A DNA stretch of 64,000 nt from Methylocella silvestris BL2 (GTDB lineage Bacteria; Pseudomonadota; Alphaproteobacteria; Rhizobiales; Beijerinckiaceae), in contig NC_011666.1 in the NCBI RefSeq assembly GCF_000021745.1, positions 744,001 to 808,000 on the forward strand. Direction: 5' to 3'. Each line of letters starts with the position of its first letter. Within the stretch, counting starts at the first letter, position 1. The position numbers and the translations under genes were made by a program. Shown in pieces: positions 36,151-46,372 of the stretch. A model generated the notes under the pieces. That model was given only the letters and a program-made list of their open reading frames with translations. It was not told the DNA's origin and ran no database searches.

Positions 36151-37074
36151 TCAGTCCGCAAGGCCCAGGTAGCCCGTCGCCTGCAGCCGCCAATGTTCCA
36201 GCTTGAAGCCGCGGCCGCCGAGGAAAGGCAGCACCGACATCGGCCAGCATTCGCGCACCCAGGGGCCGCCCTGGTGGCGCGTCATCACCGGATATTTGTA
36301 GCCGCGCACCTTGTACATGAACGACGCCTTCGCGCGCGCCTTGACCTCAGCCGGAGATAGCGAGGCGTCGACTTCGGCGTGATAGCTTTTTCGATCGGCC
36401 GAAAGCTGGCCGTCGCGCAGCCTGAAGCAACCGAAGATGGCGTCGACGCTGACGAGCTCCGTCTCCCGCGCGAAACGCCGCCAGAGGTCGAAATCGCCGG
36501 CGAGGCGAAAGCTGGCGTTGAGGCCGCCGACCTTGTCCCAGAGGTGGGGGCGCCAGAATGAGCCCTCCTGCTGGATAAAGGGCATGGCGAAGCGCCCCTC
36601 AAAGATGCCGGCTTCGATCGCTCTACGCGGATACGCCCTCACCGGCGCCATATAGAGAAATTCGCCGCTTTCGGTAATGGTGGTCGGGCGGCCGGTCACC
36701 CAATCGATGTCGGGAAAATTGCGCAAAATGGTTGCGACCGTCCCGAACGCGCCCTGCTCAAAGCGGTCGTCGGCGTTGATCCAGGTCATGACATCGGCCG
36801 GGCCGCAATGCGCGAACCCCTTGTTGACGCCGTCATAGAGGCCGGAGTCCGGCTCGCTGGCATAAGTGAATTCGATGCCGCGGCAGCTGATCGGAAACCC
36901 CTCGTCGAAGCGTTTGCGCCACCCTTCCAAAAGCTTCAGCGTCCCGTCCGTCGAGCCGGCGTCCTGGACATGGTAGCGGATCGAAAAATCGCCGGCCTGC
37001 GAGACGACGCTCAGCAGGGTTTCATTGAAGAAACGCTCGCCATTGAAGACGGTCGTGACAATATTGAAATGCAT
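36151..37074 (-). CDS. Glycosyltransferase family 2 (copy B of a tandem pair)
   Basis: 307 residues, same architecture as the 34871 gene: MHFNIVTTVFNGERFFNE, HVQDAGSTDGTLKLLEGW, TWINADDRFEQGAFGTVAT, and the family end GPWVRECWPMSVLPFLGGRG. The pair probably arose by recent duplication and may have different acceptors. It sits 100 nt downstream of the GT-B gene at 37174. Confidence 0.83.
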   Translation of the reverse strand: MHFNIVTTVFNGERFFNETLLSVVSQAGDFSIRYHVQDAGSTDGTLKLLEGWRKRFDEGFPISCRGIEFTYASEPDSGLYDGVNKGFAHCGPADVMTWINADDRFEQGAFGTVATILRNFPDIDWVTGRPTTITESGEFLYMAPVRAYPRRAIEAGIFEGRFAMPFIQQEGSFWRPHLWDKVGGLNASFRLAGDFDLWRRFARETELVSVDAIFGCFRLRDGQLSADRKSYHAEVDASLSPAEVKARAKASFMYKVRGYKYPVMTRHQGGPWVRECWPMSVLPFLGGRGFKLEHWRLQATGYLGLAD

Positions 37075-37173
37075 AACGCCGTCGGCCTTTTATTGCGGCG
37101 CAGCAACGCCGAAAGGAATGCAATCTTTTGCCGCGAATCCCGGCTCTTTACAAGGAAAGATGGCGGCGCCGGC

Positions 37174-38223
37174 TCAGCCCGAGAGGGTGCGCCTGATCTC
37201 GTCCAGATTGCGCCAGCAATCCTTCTTGAAGCCAAATTCCTTCAGGAGATCGCAGGCGTGAAAGGCGGATCGATAGTCCCAATCGGCAAGGCTGAACCGC
37301 GCCGCGATCGGCGCCAGCACCTCGTCGAGAAAGGTCTGGCGCTGGCGCAGCATTAACGCGATATGGGCGGCGCGGATCCTGTGCGGGTCGCGCGGCGCCT
37401 TGATCAGCGCGCTCACCCCGCCGAAGACGGCGTGCGGGTCGGCGTCGACGATGAGCGCGTTTTCGTCGTCATACCAGAAGGATCTGCCGCCCTTCGACGG
37501 AGTCGAGACGACGGGGACGCCGCACAGCAGATATTCGCTGGAGGCAAAGCAGGCGCCCTCGGATTCCGAAAGCGCCAGCCCGACGCTCGACTGATTGATG
37601 ACCTGCGCCACCTGGCCGATTCGAAGGTTCGCTTTATTTCTGTAGACGTGTTTGGGAAGTTGATCTTCCTCGAGATCGTACCAGCCATTGTCATGATGGG
37701 GATAGATCAGGGCAAGCCGCATCACGTCGGCGATCTCGCTGGCGAGATAGTGCCGTTTCGTCTTCGAGCGCCGCGCATTGTAAAGCGCATCATAGATTTT
37801 TTCCGCGCGATCGTCGACGAAGAAGAGATTTTCGTCGAGAAAGCAGTTTTGGTTGACCAGCGAAGCATTACGCAAGATGCGTTTTCGTAGGTAAAAGCTC
37901 TGCGAGTCGTTGCAAAGGAAATATAGATTTTCGGGAAACCGCGCCGCGGCTTGCGCGGCCCGCGCTATTTCCAGCCGGGACGTCCAGGGGTCGGAGAAAA
38001 TGACGACGTCCTTCTCGCCAAGAAGAGGCGTCCACAAATGGCTGGCGTCTATCAGCGAAGCCGTGAAGATGCGCACGCCAGATGTTTCAAACACCAGATT
38101 GAAAGCGCCGCGAACCGTCTCGAAACTATCTTCGATCGGCCAATCGTCGTCGGTCCATGGCTGGTCGTCGCGCGTTTCGCTGGGCCAAAACCTTTTTCCG
38201 ATGCTTGGTAATCGAAATTTCAT
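37174..38223 (-). CDS. Glycosyltransferase-like protein, GT-B C-terminal half recognisable
   Basis: 349 residues from the ATG at 38223 (MKFRLPSIGKRFWP). The frame extends upstream but that part is not coding-like. The C-terminal region LSESEGACFASSEYLLCGVPVVSTPSKGG has the E-x7-E motif and proline-rich loop of GT4-type nucleotide-sugar domains. The N-terminal half contains VVIFSDPW and NLYFLCNDSQSFYLRKRILRN and is not assignable. It lies in the glycan cluster with two GT2 genes and a GT-C membrane enzyme. Confidence 0.65.
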   Translation of the reverse strand: MKFRLPSIGKRFWPSETRDDQPWTDDDWPIEDSFETVRGAFNLVFETSGVRIFTASLIDASHLWTPLLGEKDVVIFSDPWTSRLEIARAAQAAARFPENLYFLCNDSQSFYLRKRILRNASLVNQNCFLDENLFFVDDRAEKIYDALYNARRSKTKRHYLASEIADVMRLALIYPHHDNGWYDLEEDQLPKHVYRNKANLRIGQVAQVINQSSVGLALSESEGACFASSEYLLCGVPVVSTPSKGGRSFWYDDENALIVDADPHAVFGGVSALIKAPRDPHRIRAAHIALMLRQRQTFLDEVLAPIAARFSLADWDYRSAFHACDLLKEFGFKKDCWRNLDEIRRTLSG

Positions 38224-38338
38224 TCGCAGCCACACCCCCCAGTGCGTTCGACAGCAATAGCAGGTCTCAGCGAGGGCAAAAGCAAAAAGGCTTTTGCGCA
38301 CGCGCGGGCCTAAAGTTCCCTCTATGGGCGCGCCGCGT

Positions 38339-40351
38339 TCAAGGGTTTCTTTTGATCGAAATCGCGCTGAACCAGACCGAGCGCCGCCTGCCGTCCCAGG
38401 GGTTTTCCGGACCCGGCCGGGAAAACGTCAAATCGATCCTTGCCGGCAGAACCGCTCCGGGGATCTCAATCATGCAATCTTTAAATTGATTGACCTGCGG
38501 CAGGCTGCACGAGCCGATCGATTTGCCGTCGATGCTGAAGCTGACCGATTGATCGGCGATGAGGCTCAGCGCGCGCACAGAAATGGCCGCCCATTGCTGT
38601 TGACCGGGTGATTTCAGCTCAAGGCTTGCCGCTTCGCCAAGCGCCCAGCGGCCGCGTTCGTCGCCGCGTGGGGGCCAGCGTCCCTCGATCGACAAGAATC
38701 CGTGGAAAGCGCTGAAATCGGAGAAAGCGGGCGGGCGTTGAAACAGAAAGACATGGTGCTCGCCGTCCGCCGTATCGAACGTTTTTCTCAGCTCGAAGTC
38801 TGGATGGTCGAGCAGTTTCTGCTTGATGGCCGGCAGCAGCGCCGCGCTCGGCATCCAGCCGTAAAGATCGGGATCCTCTCTCTCGAAAAGGACGACGTCG
38901 GTCGCTCGCGCAATTGCGGCAAGATGGGCGGCAAGATCGCCCGATGTCTTGGGATCCGAGGCGACAATGCTTGGGACGTTTCTTTGATTCAAGGCGAATT
39001 GCAAAACATCGCTGTTGAGGAATTTGGAGGAAGAGGGGAAATAGACCGCCGGCACCCGCACCGGCGGCGAAAGCATCGTCTCGGCAATGTCGTCGATCAA
39101 CGCGGAGCGCCGGGCCGAGACGCTGAGCGGCTCGCTCCCCTTGTGTCCCCAGATCGGATCATAGACCGGAAACTCGACGATCGTCGCGGCGACGACGACG
39201 AGACAGACGCTCAGCGCGGCCCTCAAGAACGGGGCGAAGCGCATCCGTGCGACCGCCCGAAAAATTCCACAGAGCGCCGCAATGAAAAAGAACAGGACCG
39301 TCCAGCTAACGATGATTCCGAGCCAGGCGTTCTTGTGCGCTGGGATCGAAACCGCCGCATAGGCCAGCAAAGCCCAGATCGCGACGGCCCCTGCCCTGAA
39401 GCGATTGGCGTAAAGCCATTTCCGCTGCAGCGCGCCGGCAAGCGCCAGCAGAAGCGCCGTCAGAGGCAGGAAGGCGCCCATCGTCGCCTGTCCGCCCGCC
39501 CCCCAGAGATAGTAGCAGGCATGGTCGAGCAGCGGGATACGCAGGCGCCACAGCGCGGCGTCGGCGCCAAGCATATTGAGATGGATATAGGCGATCGTCT
39601 GCGGCAGGCCGAAAATATAGTAAGGCGCTGACAGAGCCGCCGCGATCAGCAAAAAGCCAAGGTTCGTTCGCAAGAACCGGCGGCGAAGGTCGACCTCCCC
39701 GCGGCGCTCGATGAAATCCGTTGCGGACGCCAGAAGCGCGGCGGACGCAAAGAGCGCCAGGGTGACGGGGCTGAGGCTCGGCTTCGCCAGAAGCGCCGCG
39801 CCGGCAAAAGCTCCGGCGATCCACAGCCGTTTGCGGTCCGCTCCAACCCAGGGCGAAGCGACGATATAGAGGCAGCCCGCCACGGTCAGCAGCGCGCAAA
39901 CGCTGTCGGGCCGCGCGGAGATCAAAAGCAGCCCAAGCAGTGGCCAGGCGAGAACCGCCGCCGCCGCGCTGAGAAAGACGTAAAGCGGTTGGTCGACCAG
40001 CGCTACGCGCAACGCCGCCAGGATTACGAAAATCCACAGCGACTGAACTGCCGCAACGGCCCAGGGATGCATGCCAAAGATTGCAAAGCCGGCCATGGTC
40101 GCGAAGGTGGAATAGGGCGCGTGCGGCGGCAGCGCGATGGATTTGCGCAGCAGCCCCGGGAACCCATCTTCGTAAAGCTTCAAGAGCCGGGATGCGGCGT
40201 CGGCGTAATAGCCGACGTCGTCATAGGTGGGCGCCTCCGAGAGCTGACCCATTTTGAGATGGCCGACGACAACAAAGGCGGAATAGAGCGCCGCTATCGT
40301 CGCCGCGGCGCACCAATCCCTGATCGTGAGCAATCCCTGTATTTTCTTCAT
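38339..40351 (-). CDS. Integral membrane glycosyltransferase (GT-C type)
   Basis: 670 residues with about 11 predicted helices in the first 400, then a large extracytoplasmic region. YDDVGYYADAASRLL at the first periplasmic loop carries the acidic residues typical of GT39/GT83-like mannosyl- or arabinosyl-type transferases that use polyprenyl-phosphate sugars. The C-terminal part (about 540-670) includes a FSIDGKSIGSC segment and looks like a beta-rich sugar-binding domain, unusual for the group. Probably glycosylates an exported polymer or lipid. Confidence 0.65.
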   Translation of the reverse strand: MKKIQGLLTIRDWCAAATIAALYSAFVVVGHLKMGQLSEAPTYDDVGYYADAASRLLKLYEDGFPGLLRKSIALPPHAPYSTFATMAGFAIFGMHPWAVAAVQSLWIFVILAALRVALVDQPLYVFLSAAAAVLAWPLLGLLLISARPDSVCALLTVAGCLYIVASPWVGADRKRLWIAGAFAGAALLAKPSLSPVTLALFASAALLASATDFIERRGEVDLRRRFLRTNLGFLLIAAALSAPYYIFGLPQTIAYIHLNMLGADAALWRLRIPLLDHACYYLWGAGGQATMGAFLPLTALLLALAGALQRKWLYANRFRAGAVAIWALLAYAAVSIPAHKNAWLGIIVSWTVLFFFIAALCGIFRAVARMRFAPFLRAALSVCLVVVAATIVEFPVYDPIWGHKGSEPLSVSARRSALIDDIAETMLSPPVRVPAVYFPSSSKFLNSDVLQFALNQRNVPSIVASDPKTSGDLAAHLAAIARATDVVLFEREDPDLYGWMPSAALLPAIKQKLLDHPDFELRKTFDTADGEHHVFLFQRPPAFSDFSAFHGFLSIEGRWPPRGDERGRWALGEAASLELKSPGQQQWAAISVRALSLIADQSVSFSIDGKSIGSCSLPQVNQFKDCMIEIPGAVLPARIDLTFSRPGPENPWDGRRRSVWFSAISIKRNP

Positions 40352-40442
40352 TGATTGAAAGCTTTGTTATGAAAAGAGCTATTCTTCCAAATGACGCGCT
40401 GCGGATCACGGGGTGTCTATACTCAACACAGGGTATTTCGAC

Positions 40443-43142
40443 TTACGCTCCCCTGACGACAGACCCGTCTTGCTTGTCTTTGCCGCGCGCCAGCGTCGCC
40501 TGCGCGGCGGCGAGCCGCGCGATCGGGACCCGGAACGGCGAGCATGACACGTAGTCAAGCCCAAGGCTCTCGCAAAACGCGATGGAGGCCGGGTCGCCGC
40601 CGTGCTCGCCGCAGATGCCGAGCTTAATGTCGGCGCGCGCGGCGCGGCTGCGCTCCGCGCCGATGGCGACGAGTTCGCCGACGCCGTCGGCATCGATGGT
40701 GATGAACGGATCGCCCGCGAGCAGGCCCGCCCCGACATAGAGGCCAAGGAAGGCCCCCGCGTCATCGCGCGAAAGCGCCATGCAGGTCTGCGTCAGGTCA
40801 TTGGTGCCGAACGAAAAAAATTCCGCAGTCGCCGCAATCTCGCCGGCGCGCAGGCTCGCCCGCGGCGTCTCGATCATGGCGCCGACCGTGTAGGGAATCG
40901 ACACGCCGGATTCGGCGAAGACGATAGCCGCGGTCGCGTCGACGCGCGCCTTGACGGCGTCAAACTCGGCCTTGGCGATAATCAGCGGCGCCATGATCTC
41001 CGGATGCACAAGCGCGCCCGTGCGCTGCTTGACCTCGATGGCGGCCTCGAAAATCGCCCGCGCCTGCATCTCGGCGATTTCGGGAAAGGCGATCGCGAGC
41101 CGGCTGCCGCGAAAGCCGAGCATCGGATTGATTTCTTTCAATTCGTCGAGCCGGCGCGTGATCTTGGCGATCGGCAGGCCGAGCGCCTTGGCGACCTCCG
41201 CGATTTCGTCCGGCGTCTGCGGCAAAAACTCGTGAAGCGGCGGATCCAGCAGGCGGATCGTCACCGGCAGGCCGGCCATGATGCCGAATAATTCGACGAA
41301 ATCACCGCGCTGCATGGGCAGAAGCTTCGCCAGCGCGGCCCGCCTTCCGGCCTTATTGTCGGCGAGGATCATCTCGCGCACGGCGTTGAGGCGGTCGGGG
41401 TCGAAGAACATATGCTCGGTGCGGCAGAGGCCAATGCCCTCGGCGCCGAATTTCAGCGCGACGCGGGCGTCCTGCGGGGTTTCGGCGTTGGCGCGCACTT
41501 CCATTCGACGGATGTCGTCGGCCCATTTCATCAGGGCGCCGAATTCGCCGCTGAGCTCGGGCCGGCTCATCTTGATCGCGCCCTTGATCACCTGCCCGGC
41601 GCCGCCGTCGATTGTCAGCACGTCGCCTTTGTGGAACACCGCGCCGCCCGCCGTGAGCATCCCCTGCGCATAGTCGACCCGGATCGAGGCCGCGCCCGAA
41701 ACGCAGGGCTTGCCCATGCCGCGCGCGACCACCGCCGCATGGGACGTCATGCCGCCGCGCGTCGTCAATATGCCCTCGGCCGCATGCATGCCGTGGATGT
41801 CGTCCGGGCTGGTCTCGATGCGCACGAGGATGGTCTTGCGGCCGATCGCCTTCAGCTGCTCGGCCGCCTCAGCGGTAAAGACGATCTCGCCAGTCGCGGC
41901 TCCGGGCGAGGCCGGCAGGCCGGTTGCAATCACGATCCGCTCCGCGCTCGGATTGATCGCCGGATGAAGCAGCTGGTCGAGCGAGGCGGGATCGATCCGC
42001 GACACAGCCTCCTCCTTGTCGATCAGCCCCTCCTGCGTCATTTCGACGGCGATGCGCAGCGCGGCCGGGCTCGTTCGTTTGCCGCTTCGCGTCTGCAGCA
42101 TCCAAAGCTTGCCGTCCTCAATGGTGAATTCGAGATCCTGCATGTCGCGGTAATGGCGTTCGAGCAGCTCGGTGATGCGGACGAATTCAGCGAAGGCCTC
42201 CGGCATCGCGGTTTCCAGCGAGGGCTTGTCGGAGCCGGCGGCGAGCCGCGCCGCCTCCGAGATGGCCTGCGGCGTCCTGATCCCGGCGACGACGTCCTCG
42301 CCCTGCGCATTGGCGAGAAATTCCCCGTAAAGCGCCTTTTCGCCGGTCGACGGATTGCGCGTGAAGGCAACGCCGGTCGCCGAGGTCGGCCCCATATTGC
42401 CGAACACCATCGCCTGCACGTTGACGGCGGTGCCCCAATTCGAGGGAATATTGTGAATGCGGCGGTAAGTGATCGCGCGCGGATTTTCCCATGAGCCGAA
42501 GACGGCGCCGATCGCGCCCCAGAGCTGCTCATGTGGATCCTGCGGAAAGGGAGCGCCGACCGCCTCGACGATCTTTTCCTTGAACGACGCGATCAGCTTT
42601 CGCCAGTCGGCCGCGTCGAGCTCCGTATCGAACGAGACGCCCTTCGATTCCTTATAGAATTCAAGCTCGTCCTCGAATTCATGATGGCCGACGCCCAGCA
42701 CCACATTGGAATACATCTGGATGAAGCGGCGGTAGGAATCGTAGGCGAAGCGCTCGTCGCCCGAACTCCGCGCCAGCGCCTCGACAGTAACGTCGTTAAG
42801 GCCGAGATTGAGGACGGTATCCATCATGCCGGGCATCGACGCCCGCCCGCCCGAGCGCACGGAGACGAGGAGCGGCTTTTGCCCGTCGCCGAAGGATTTT
42901 CCGGTCAGATCGCCGATATGGGCGAGCGCGGATTCGACCGCGTCCGCGAGCTGCGGCGGAAAGCGTTTCTCGTTCTCGTAGAAGAAGGCGCAAACTTCCG
43001 TGGTGATGGTGAAGCCCGGCGGCACCGGCAGGCCGAGATTGGCCATTTCAGCGAGATTTGCGCCCTTGCCGCCCAAAAGCTCGGGCATGTCGCTCGAACC
43101 TTCGGCGCGGCCGTCGCCAAACGTATAGACCCACTTGACCAT
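40443..43142 (-). CDS. ppdK: Pyruvate, phosphate dikinase
   Basis: 899 residues from the ATG at 43142 (MVKWVYTFGDG). ATP-grasp N-terminal domain with LGGKGANLAEMANLGLPVPPGF, swivelling phosphohistidine domain with the catalytic His in GGMTSHAAVVARGMGKPCVSG, and a C-terminal PEP/pyruvate barrel with RLLDPPLHEFLP and the Cys in GICGEHGGDP. It interconverts pyruvate, ATP and Pi with PEP, AMP and PPi, allowing gluconeogenic PEP formation. Monocistronic, with a 448-nt upstream region shared with dxs. Confidence 0.96.
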   Translation of the reverse strand: MVKWVYTFGDGRAEGSSDMPELLGGKGANLAEMANLGLPVPPGFTITTEVCAFFYENEKRFPPQLADAVESALAHIGDLTGKSFGDGQKPLLVSVRSGGRASMPGMMDTVLNLGLNDVTVEALARSSGDERFAYDSYRRFIQMYSNVVLGVGHHEFEDELEFYKESKGVSFDTELDAADWRKLIASFKEKIVEAVGAPFPQDPHEQLWGAIGAVFGSWENPRAITYRRIHNIPSNWGTAVNVQAMVFGNMGPTSATGVAFTRNPSTGEKALYGEFLANAQGEDVVAGIRTPQAISEAARLAAGSDKPSLETAMPEAFAEFVRITELLERHYRDMQDLEFTIEDGKLWMLQTRSGKRTSPAALRIAVEMTQEGLIDKEEAVSRIDPASLDQLLHPAINPSAERIVIATGLPASPGAATGEIVFTAEAAEQLKAIGRKTILVRIETSPDDIHGMHAAEGILTTRGGMTSHAAVVARGMGKPCVSGAASIRVDYAQGMLTAGGAVFHKGDVLTIDGGAGQVIKGAIKMSRPELSGEFGALMKWADDIRRMEVRANAETPQDARVALKFGAEGIGLCRTEHMFFDPDRLNAVREMILADNKAGRRAALAKLLPMQRGDFVELFGIMAGLPVTIRLLDPPLHEFLPQTPDEIAEVAKALGLPIAKITRRLDELKEINPMLGFRGSRLAIAFPEIAEMQARAIFEAAIEVKQRTGALVHPEIMAPLIIAKAEFDAVKARVDATAAIVFAESGVSIPYTVGAMIETPRASLRAGEIAATAEFFSFGTNDLTQTCMALSRDDAGAFLGLYVGAGLLAGDPFITIDADGVGELVAIGAERSRAARADIKLGICGEHGGDPASIAFCESLGLDYVSCSPFRVPIARLAAAQATLARGKDKQDGSVVRGA

Positions 43143-43590
43143 CTTGGTTCTCTGCGAAAGCCGCGTTCCGGGAGGGGCCGAATGCAATCGGTCTGATTTA
43201 AATCCAGACTCATCGTGACGCATGAAGATGCGGCCCAAAGCTGCAAAAAAGGCGTGATCCTGGCCGGAAGCTCCTTTCGGACTGCGGCGGCGACGTCCGC
43301 GCTGGCGAGCAAAACCATTGGCGACACGGCGTCACATTTCGCATGACGACGCTGTGACCGAAAGGCCGCGCTCTTTGACCAAATGATGGCGACGCGGCTC
43401 TTCGCATTGCGGCGCCAAAAAATTTGGTTATTCATCTTTTGAGGGGGAGGCAAGATCAAAGTTGCGGGATAAGCGCCGCCTTGAACCAAAATTCTATTTT
43501 CTTTAAGGGGTTGGCTCCGAGTGCAACCCGACGCGGGCGAAATTCAGCCTTCGGATTGATGACTTCGCGTTAACAACGGATGAGGCGTGC
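43143..43590. other. Divergent promoter region of ppdK and dxs
   Basis: 448 nt without a supported gene. It must carry promoters for ppdK (minus) and dxs (plus). AT content rises at 43400-43500. No confident promoter or operator could be picked by eye. Confidence 0.35.
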
Positions 43591-45519
43591 GTGACGACTT
43601 CCTCGACCCCCCTGCTCGACAAGATCCACACGCCGGCCGATTTGCGGCGGCTGCCGGAGTCAGATCTCGCGGAGGTCGCGCGCCAGCTGCGCGAAGAAAC
43701 GATCAGCGCGGTGTCGGTGACGGGCGGCCATCTGGGCGCAGGGCTCGGCGTCGTCGAACTCACCGTGGCGCTGCATTATGTGTTCAATACGCCCGACGAT
43801 CGGCTGATCTGGGACGTCGGCCATCAGGCCTATCCGCACAAGATCATCACCGGCCGCAGAGACCGCATCCGGACGCTGCGCCGCGGCGGGGGCCTCTCCG
43901 GCTTCACCCGGCGCTCCGAGAGCGAATACGACCCTTTCGGCGCGGCGCATTCCTCGACGTCGATTTCGGCCGGCCTCGGCATGGCGGTCGCCAATACGCT
44001 GTCCGGGCGCCCCGGCAACGTCATCGCCGTGATCGGCGATGGCGCGATGTCGGCCGGCATGGCCTATGAGGCCATGAACAACGCCGGCGCCATGCATTCG
44101 CGCCTGATCATCATTTTAAACGACAACGACATGTCGATCGCCCCGCCGGCCGGGGCGCTGTCCTCCTATCTCGCCCGCCTCGTCTCCGGCGACGCCTATC
44201 GCTCCGTGCGCGAGGCGGCCAAGCAGCTTGGCCGCCTGCTGCCGCGCTTCGTCTATGACAGGGCGCGCAAGACTGAGGAATTCGCCCGCAATTTCTGGGC
44301 GGGCGGCACGCTGTTCGAAGAGCTCGGCATCTATTATGTCGGCCCGATCGACGGCCACAACCTCGACCAGATGCTGCCGGTCCTGAAAAACGTCCGCGAT
44401 TTCAAGGAGACGGGACCGATCCTCGTCCATGTCGTGACGCAGAAGGGCAAGGGCTACGCGCCCGCCGAGGCGACGCACGACAAATATCACGCCGTCAATA
44501 TGTTCGATGTCGTCACCGGCAAGCAGGTGAAGCCGAAGCCGAATGCGCCGGTTTATACCAGCGTCTTCGCCGAATCCCTCGTCAAGGAAGCGGCGAAGGA
44601 CGACAAGATCGTCGCGATCACCGCCGCCATGCCGAGCGGCACGGGCCTCGACATTTTTCAAAAGACCTTTCCCGAGCGCACCTTCGACGTCGGCATCGCC
44701 GAGCAGCATGCCGTGACCTTCGCCGCCGGCCTCGCGACCGAAGGATTCAAGCCGTTCTGCACGATCTATTCGACGTTCCTGCAGCGCGGCTACGATCAAG
44801 TCGTGCATGACGTCGCAATCCAGAACCTGCCGGTGCGCTTTGCGATCGACCGCGCCGGCCTTGTCGGCGCCGACGGCGCGACGCATGCGGGCTCGTTCGA
44901 CATCTCCTTCCTCGGCATTCTGCCGAACATGGTGGTGATGGCGGCCGCCGACGAATCCGAGCTTGTCCATATGGTCGCCACCGCGGCGGCCTATGATGAG
45001 GGCCCGATCGCGCTGCGCTATCCGCGCGGCGAAGGCGTCGGCATCGATATGCCGATCGAAGGCGTCCCGCTCGAGATCGGCCGCGGCCGCATCATGCGCG
45101 AGGGCAAGCAGGTCGCCATTCTGTCCTTCGGCGCGCGGCTCGCCGAAGTCATGAAGGCGGCCGACGAACTCGCCGCCCTTGGCGTTTCGACGACGGTGGC
45201 CGACGCGCGCTTCGCCAAGCCGCTCGACGAAGAGCTGATCATGCGGCTTGCCTCCTCCCATGAAGCGCTGATCACCATCGAGGAAGGCTCGGTCGGCGGC
45301 TTCGGGTCCTTCGTTGCGCAAAAGCTGACCGACTCAGGCGCGCTTGACGGCCTTGGCGCGCGACCGCTGAAATTCCGTTCAATGGTGCTGCCCGACCTGT
45401 TCCTCGATCATGACAAGCCGGAAAAGCTCTATGCGCAGGCGGGTCTCGACGCGAAGGCGATCGTCGCCAAGGTGCTTTCGGTTCTCGGGCGCGAGGCGCT
45501 CGACGTGAAAATCGCCTGA
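43591..45519 (+). CDS. dxs: 1-deoxy-D-xylulose-5-phosphate synthase
   Basis: 642 residues from a GTG start at 43591 (GAGG about 10 nt upstream). Thiamine-diphosphate enzyme of the non-mevalonate isoprenoid pathway. Visible: [17 protein letters not shown], the ThDP-binding [18 protein letters not shown], the transketolase middle domain with [15 protein letters not shown] and GADGATHAG, and the C-terminal domain FSRG-like [12 protein letters not shown]. Followed by tlyA after about 85 nt, the usual alphaproteobacterial order. Confidence 0.96.
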   Translation: MTTSSTPLLDKIHTPADLRRLPESDLAEVARQLREETISAVSVTGGHLGAGLGVVELTVALHYVFNTPDDRLIWDVGHQAYPHKIITGRRDRIRTLRRGGGLSGFTRRSESEYDPFGAAHSSTSISAGLGMAVANTLSGRPGNVIAVIGDGAMSAGMAYEAMNNAGAMHSRLIIILNDNDMSIAPPAGALSSYLARLVSGDAYRSVREAAKQLGRLLPRFVYDRARKTEEFARNFWAGGTLFEELGIYYVGPIDGHNLDQMLPVLKNVRDFKETGPILVHVVTQKGKGYAPAEATHDKYHAVNMFDVVTGKQVKPKPNAPVYTSVFAESLVKEAAKDDKIVAITAAMPSGTGLDIFQKTFPERTFDVGIAEQHAVTFAAGLATEGFKPFCTIYSTFLQRGYDQVVHDVAIQNLPVRFAIDRAGLVGADGATHAGSFDISFLGILPNMVVMAAADESELVHMVATAAAYDEGPIALRYPRGEGVGIDMPIEGVPLEIGRGRIMREGKQVAILSFGARLAEVMKAADELAALGVSTTVADARFAKPLDEELIMRLASSHEALITIEEGSVGGFGSFVAQKLTDSGALDGLGARPLKFRSMVLPDLFLDHDKPEKLYAQAGLDAKAIVAKVLSVLGREALDVKIA

Positions 45520-45604
45520 ACGGACGCGCCGCCGCGCCGCGCTTGTCAACCGCGCGCGTTTGTTCACCCATTGATGAGGCCCATCGTCCGAGCCAAAAAA
45601 ATTC

Positions 45605-46372
45605 ATGCGACGACCAGACGATCCCGACGGCGAATCCGAAGACGGCGCAAAGAGCCGCCGCGCCGATCTCGCGCTCGTGGCGCGCGGCCTGTTTGAAAGC
45701 CGCGCCAAGGCGCAGGAAGCGATCGCCGCCGGGCTCGTGCGCATCGACGGAAAAACCGTCACAAAGCCCTCGCAGACTCTTGCCGCCGAGGCGCATATCG
45801 AGGCTGAGGCGCCCTACCCCTGGGTTTCGCGCGGCGGCGTCAAGCTCGCCGCGGCGCTCGACGCCTTCGGCTACGACCCGCGCGGCCTCGCCTGCCTCGA
45901 TATCGGCGCCTCAACGGGCGGCTTCGCCAATGTTCTGCTCTCGCGCGGGGCGTTGAGCCTCGTCGCCGTCGATGTCGGGCATGGCCAATTGCATTCCGCC
46001 ATCGCCTCCGATCCAAGGGTGATCTCGCGCGAGGATACGGATGCGCGCAGCCTCGAGGCGGCTTCGCTGCCGGCCGCGCCGCAATTCATCACGATCGACG
46101 TCAGCTTCATTTCGCTCGCCCTCGTGCTGCCGCCACTCACGGCGCTGGCGGCCGAGAGCGCAAAGCTCGTCGCGCTGATCAAGCCGCAGTTCGAGGCCGG
46201 CCGCTTTCATGTGACCAAGGGGCTGGTGCGCGACCCCGCCGTTCACGCCGAGGTTTGCGCGCGCGTCAAGCGGCTGGTCGCTTCGCTGGGCTGGCGGATC
46301 GATGGGTTGATCCCCTCGCCGATCGAGGGCGGCGACGGAAATCGGGAGTTTTTGATCGGCGCCCGGCGGTGA
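45605..46372 (+). CDS. tlyA: TlyA-family rRNA 2'-O-methyltransferase
   Basis: 255 residues. An N-terminal S4 RNA-binding domain (LALVARGLFESRAKAQEAIAAGLVRIDG) is followed by an FtsJ-like methyltransferase fold with CLDIGASTGGFANVLLSRGA for S-adenosylmethionine and the K-D-K-E tetrad region ending VALIKPQFEAG. TlyA methylates 16S and 23S rRNA cytidines. Its stop overlaps the next gene's GTG by 3 nt. Confidence 0.9.
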   Translation: MRRPDDPDGESEDGAKSRRADLALVARGLFESRAKAQEAIAAGLVRIDGKTVTKPSQTLAAEAHIEAEAPYPWVSRGGVKLAAALDAFGYDPRGLACLDIGASTGGFANVLLSRGALSLVAVDVGHGQLHSAIASDPRVISREDTDARSLEAASLPAAPQFITIDVSFISLALVLPPLTALAAESAKLVALIKPQFEAGRFHVTKGLVRDPAVHAEVCARVKRLVASLGWRIDGLIPSPIEGGDGNREFLIGARR

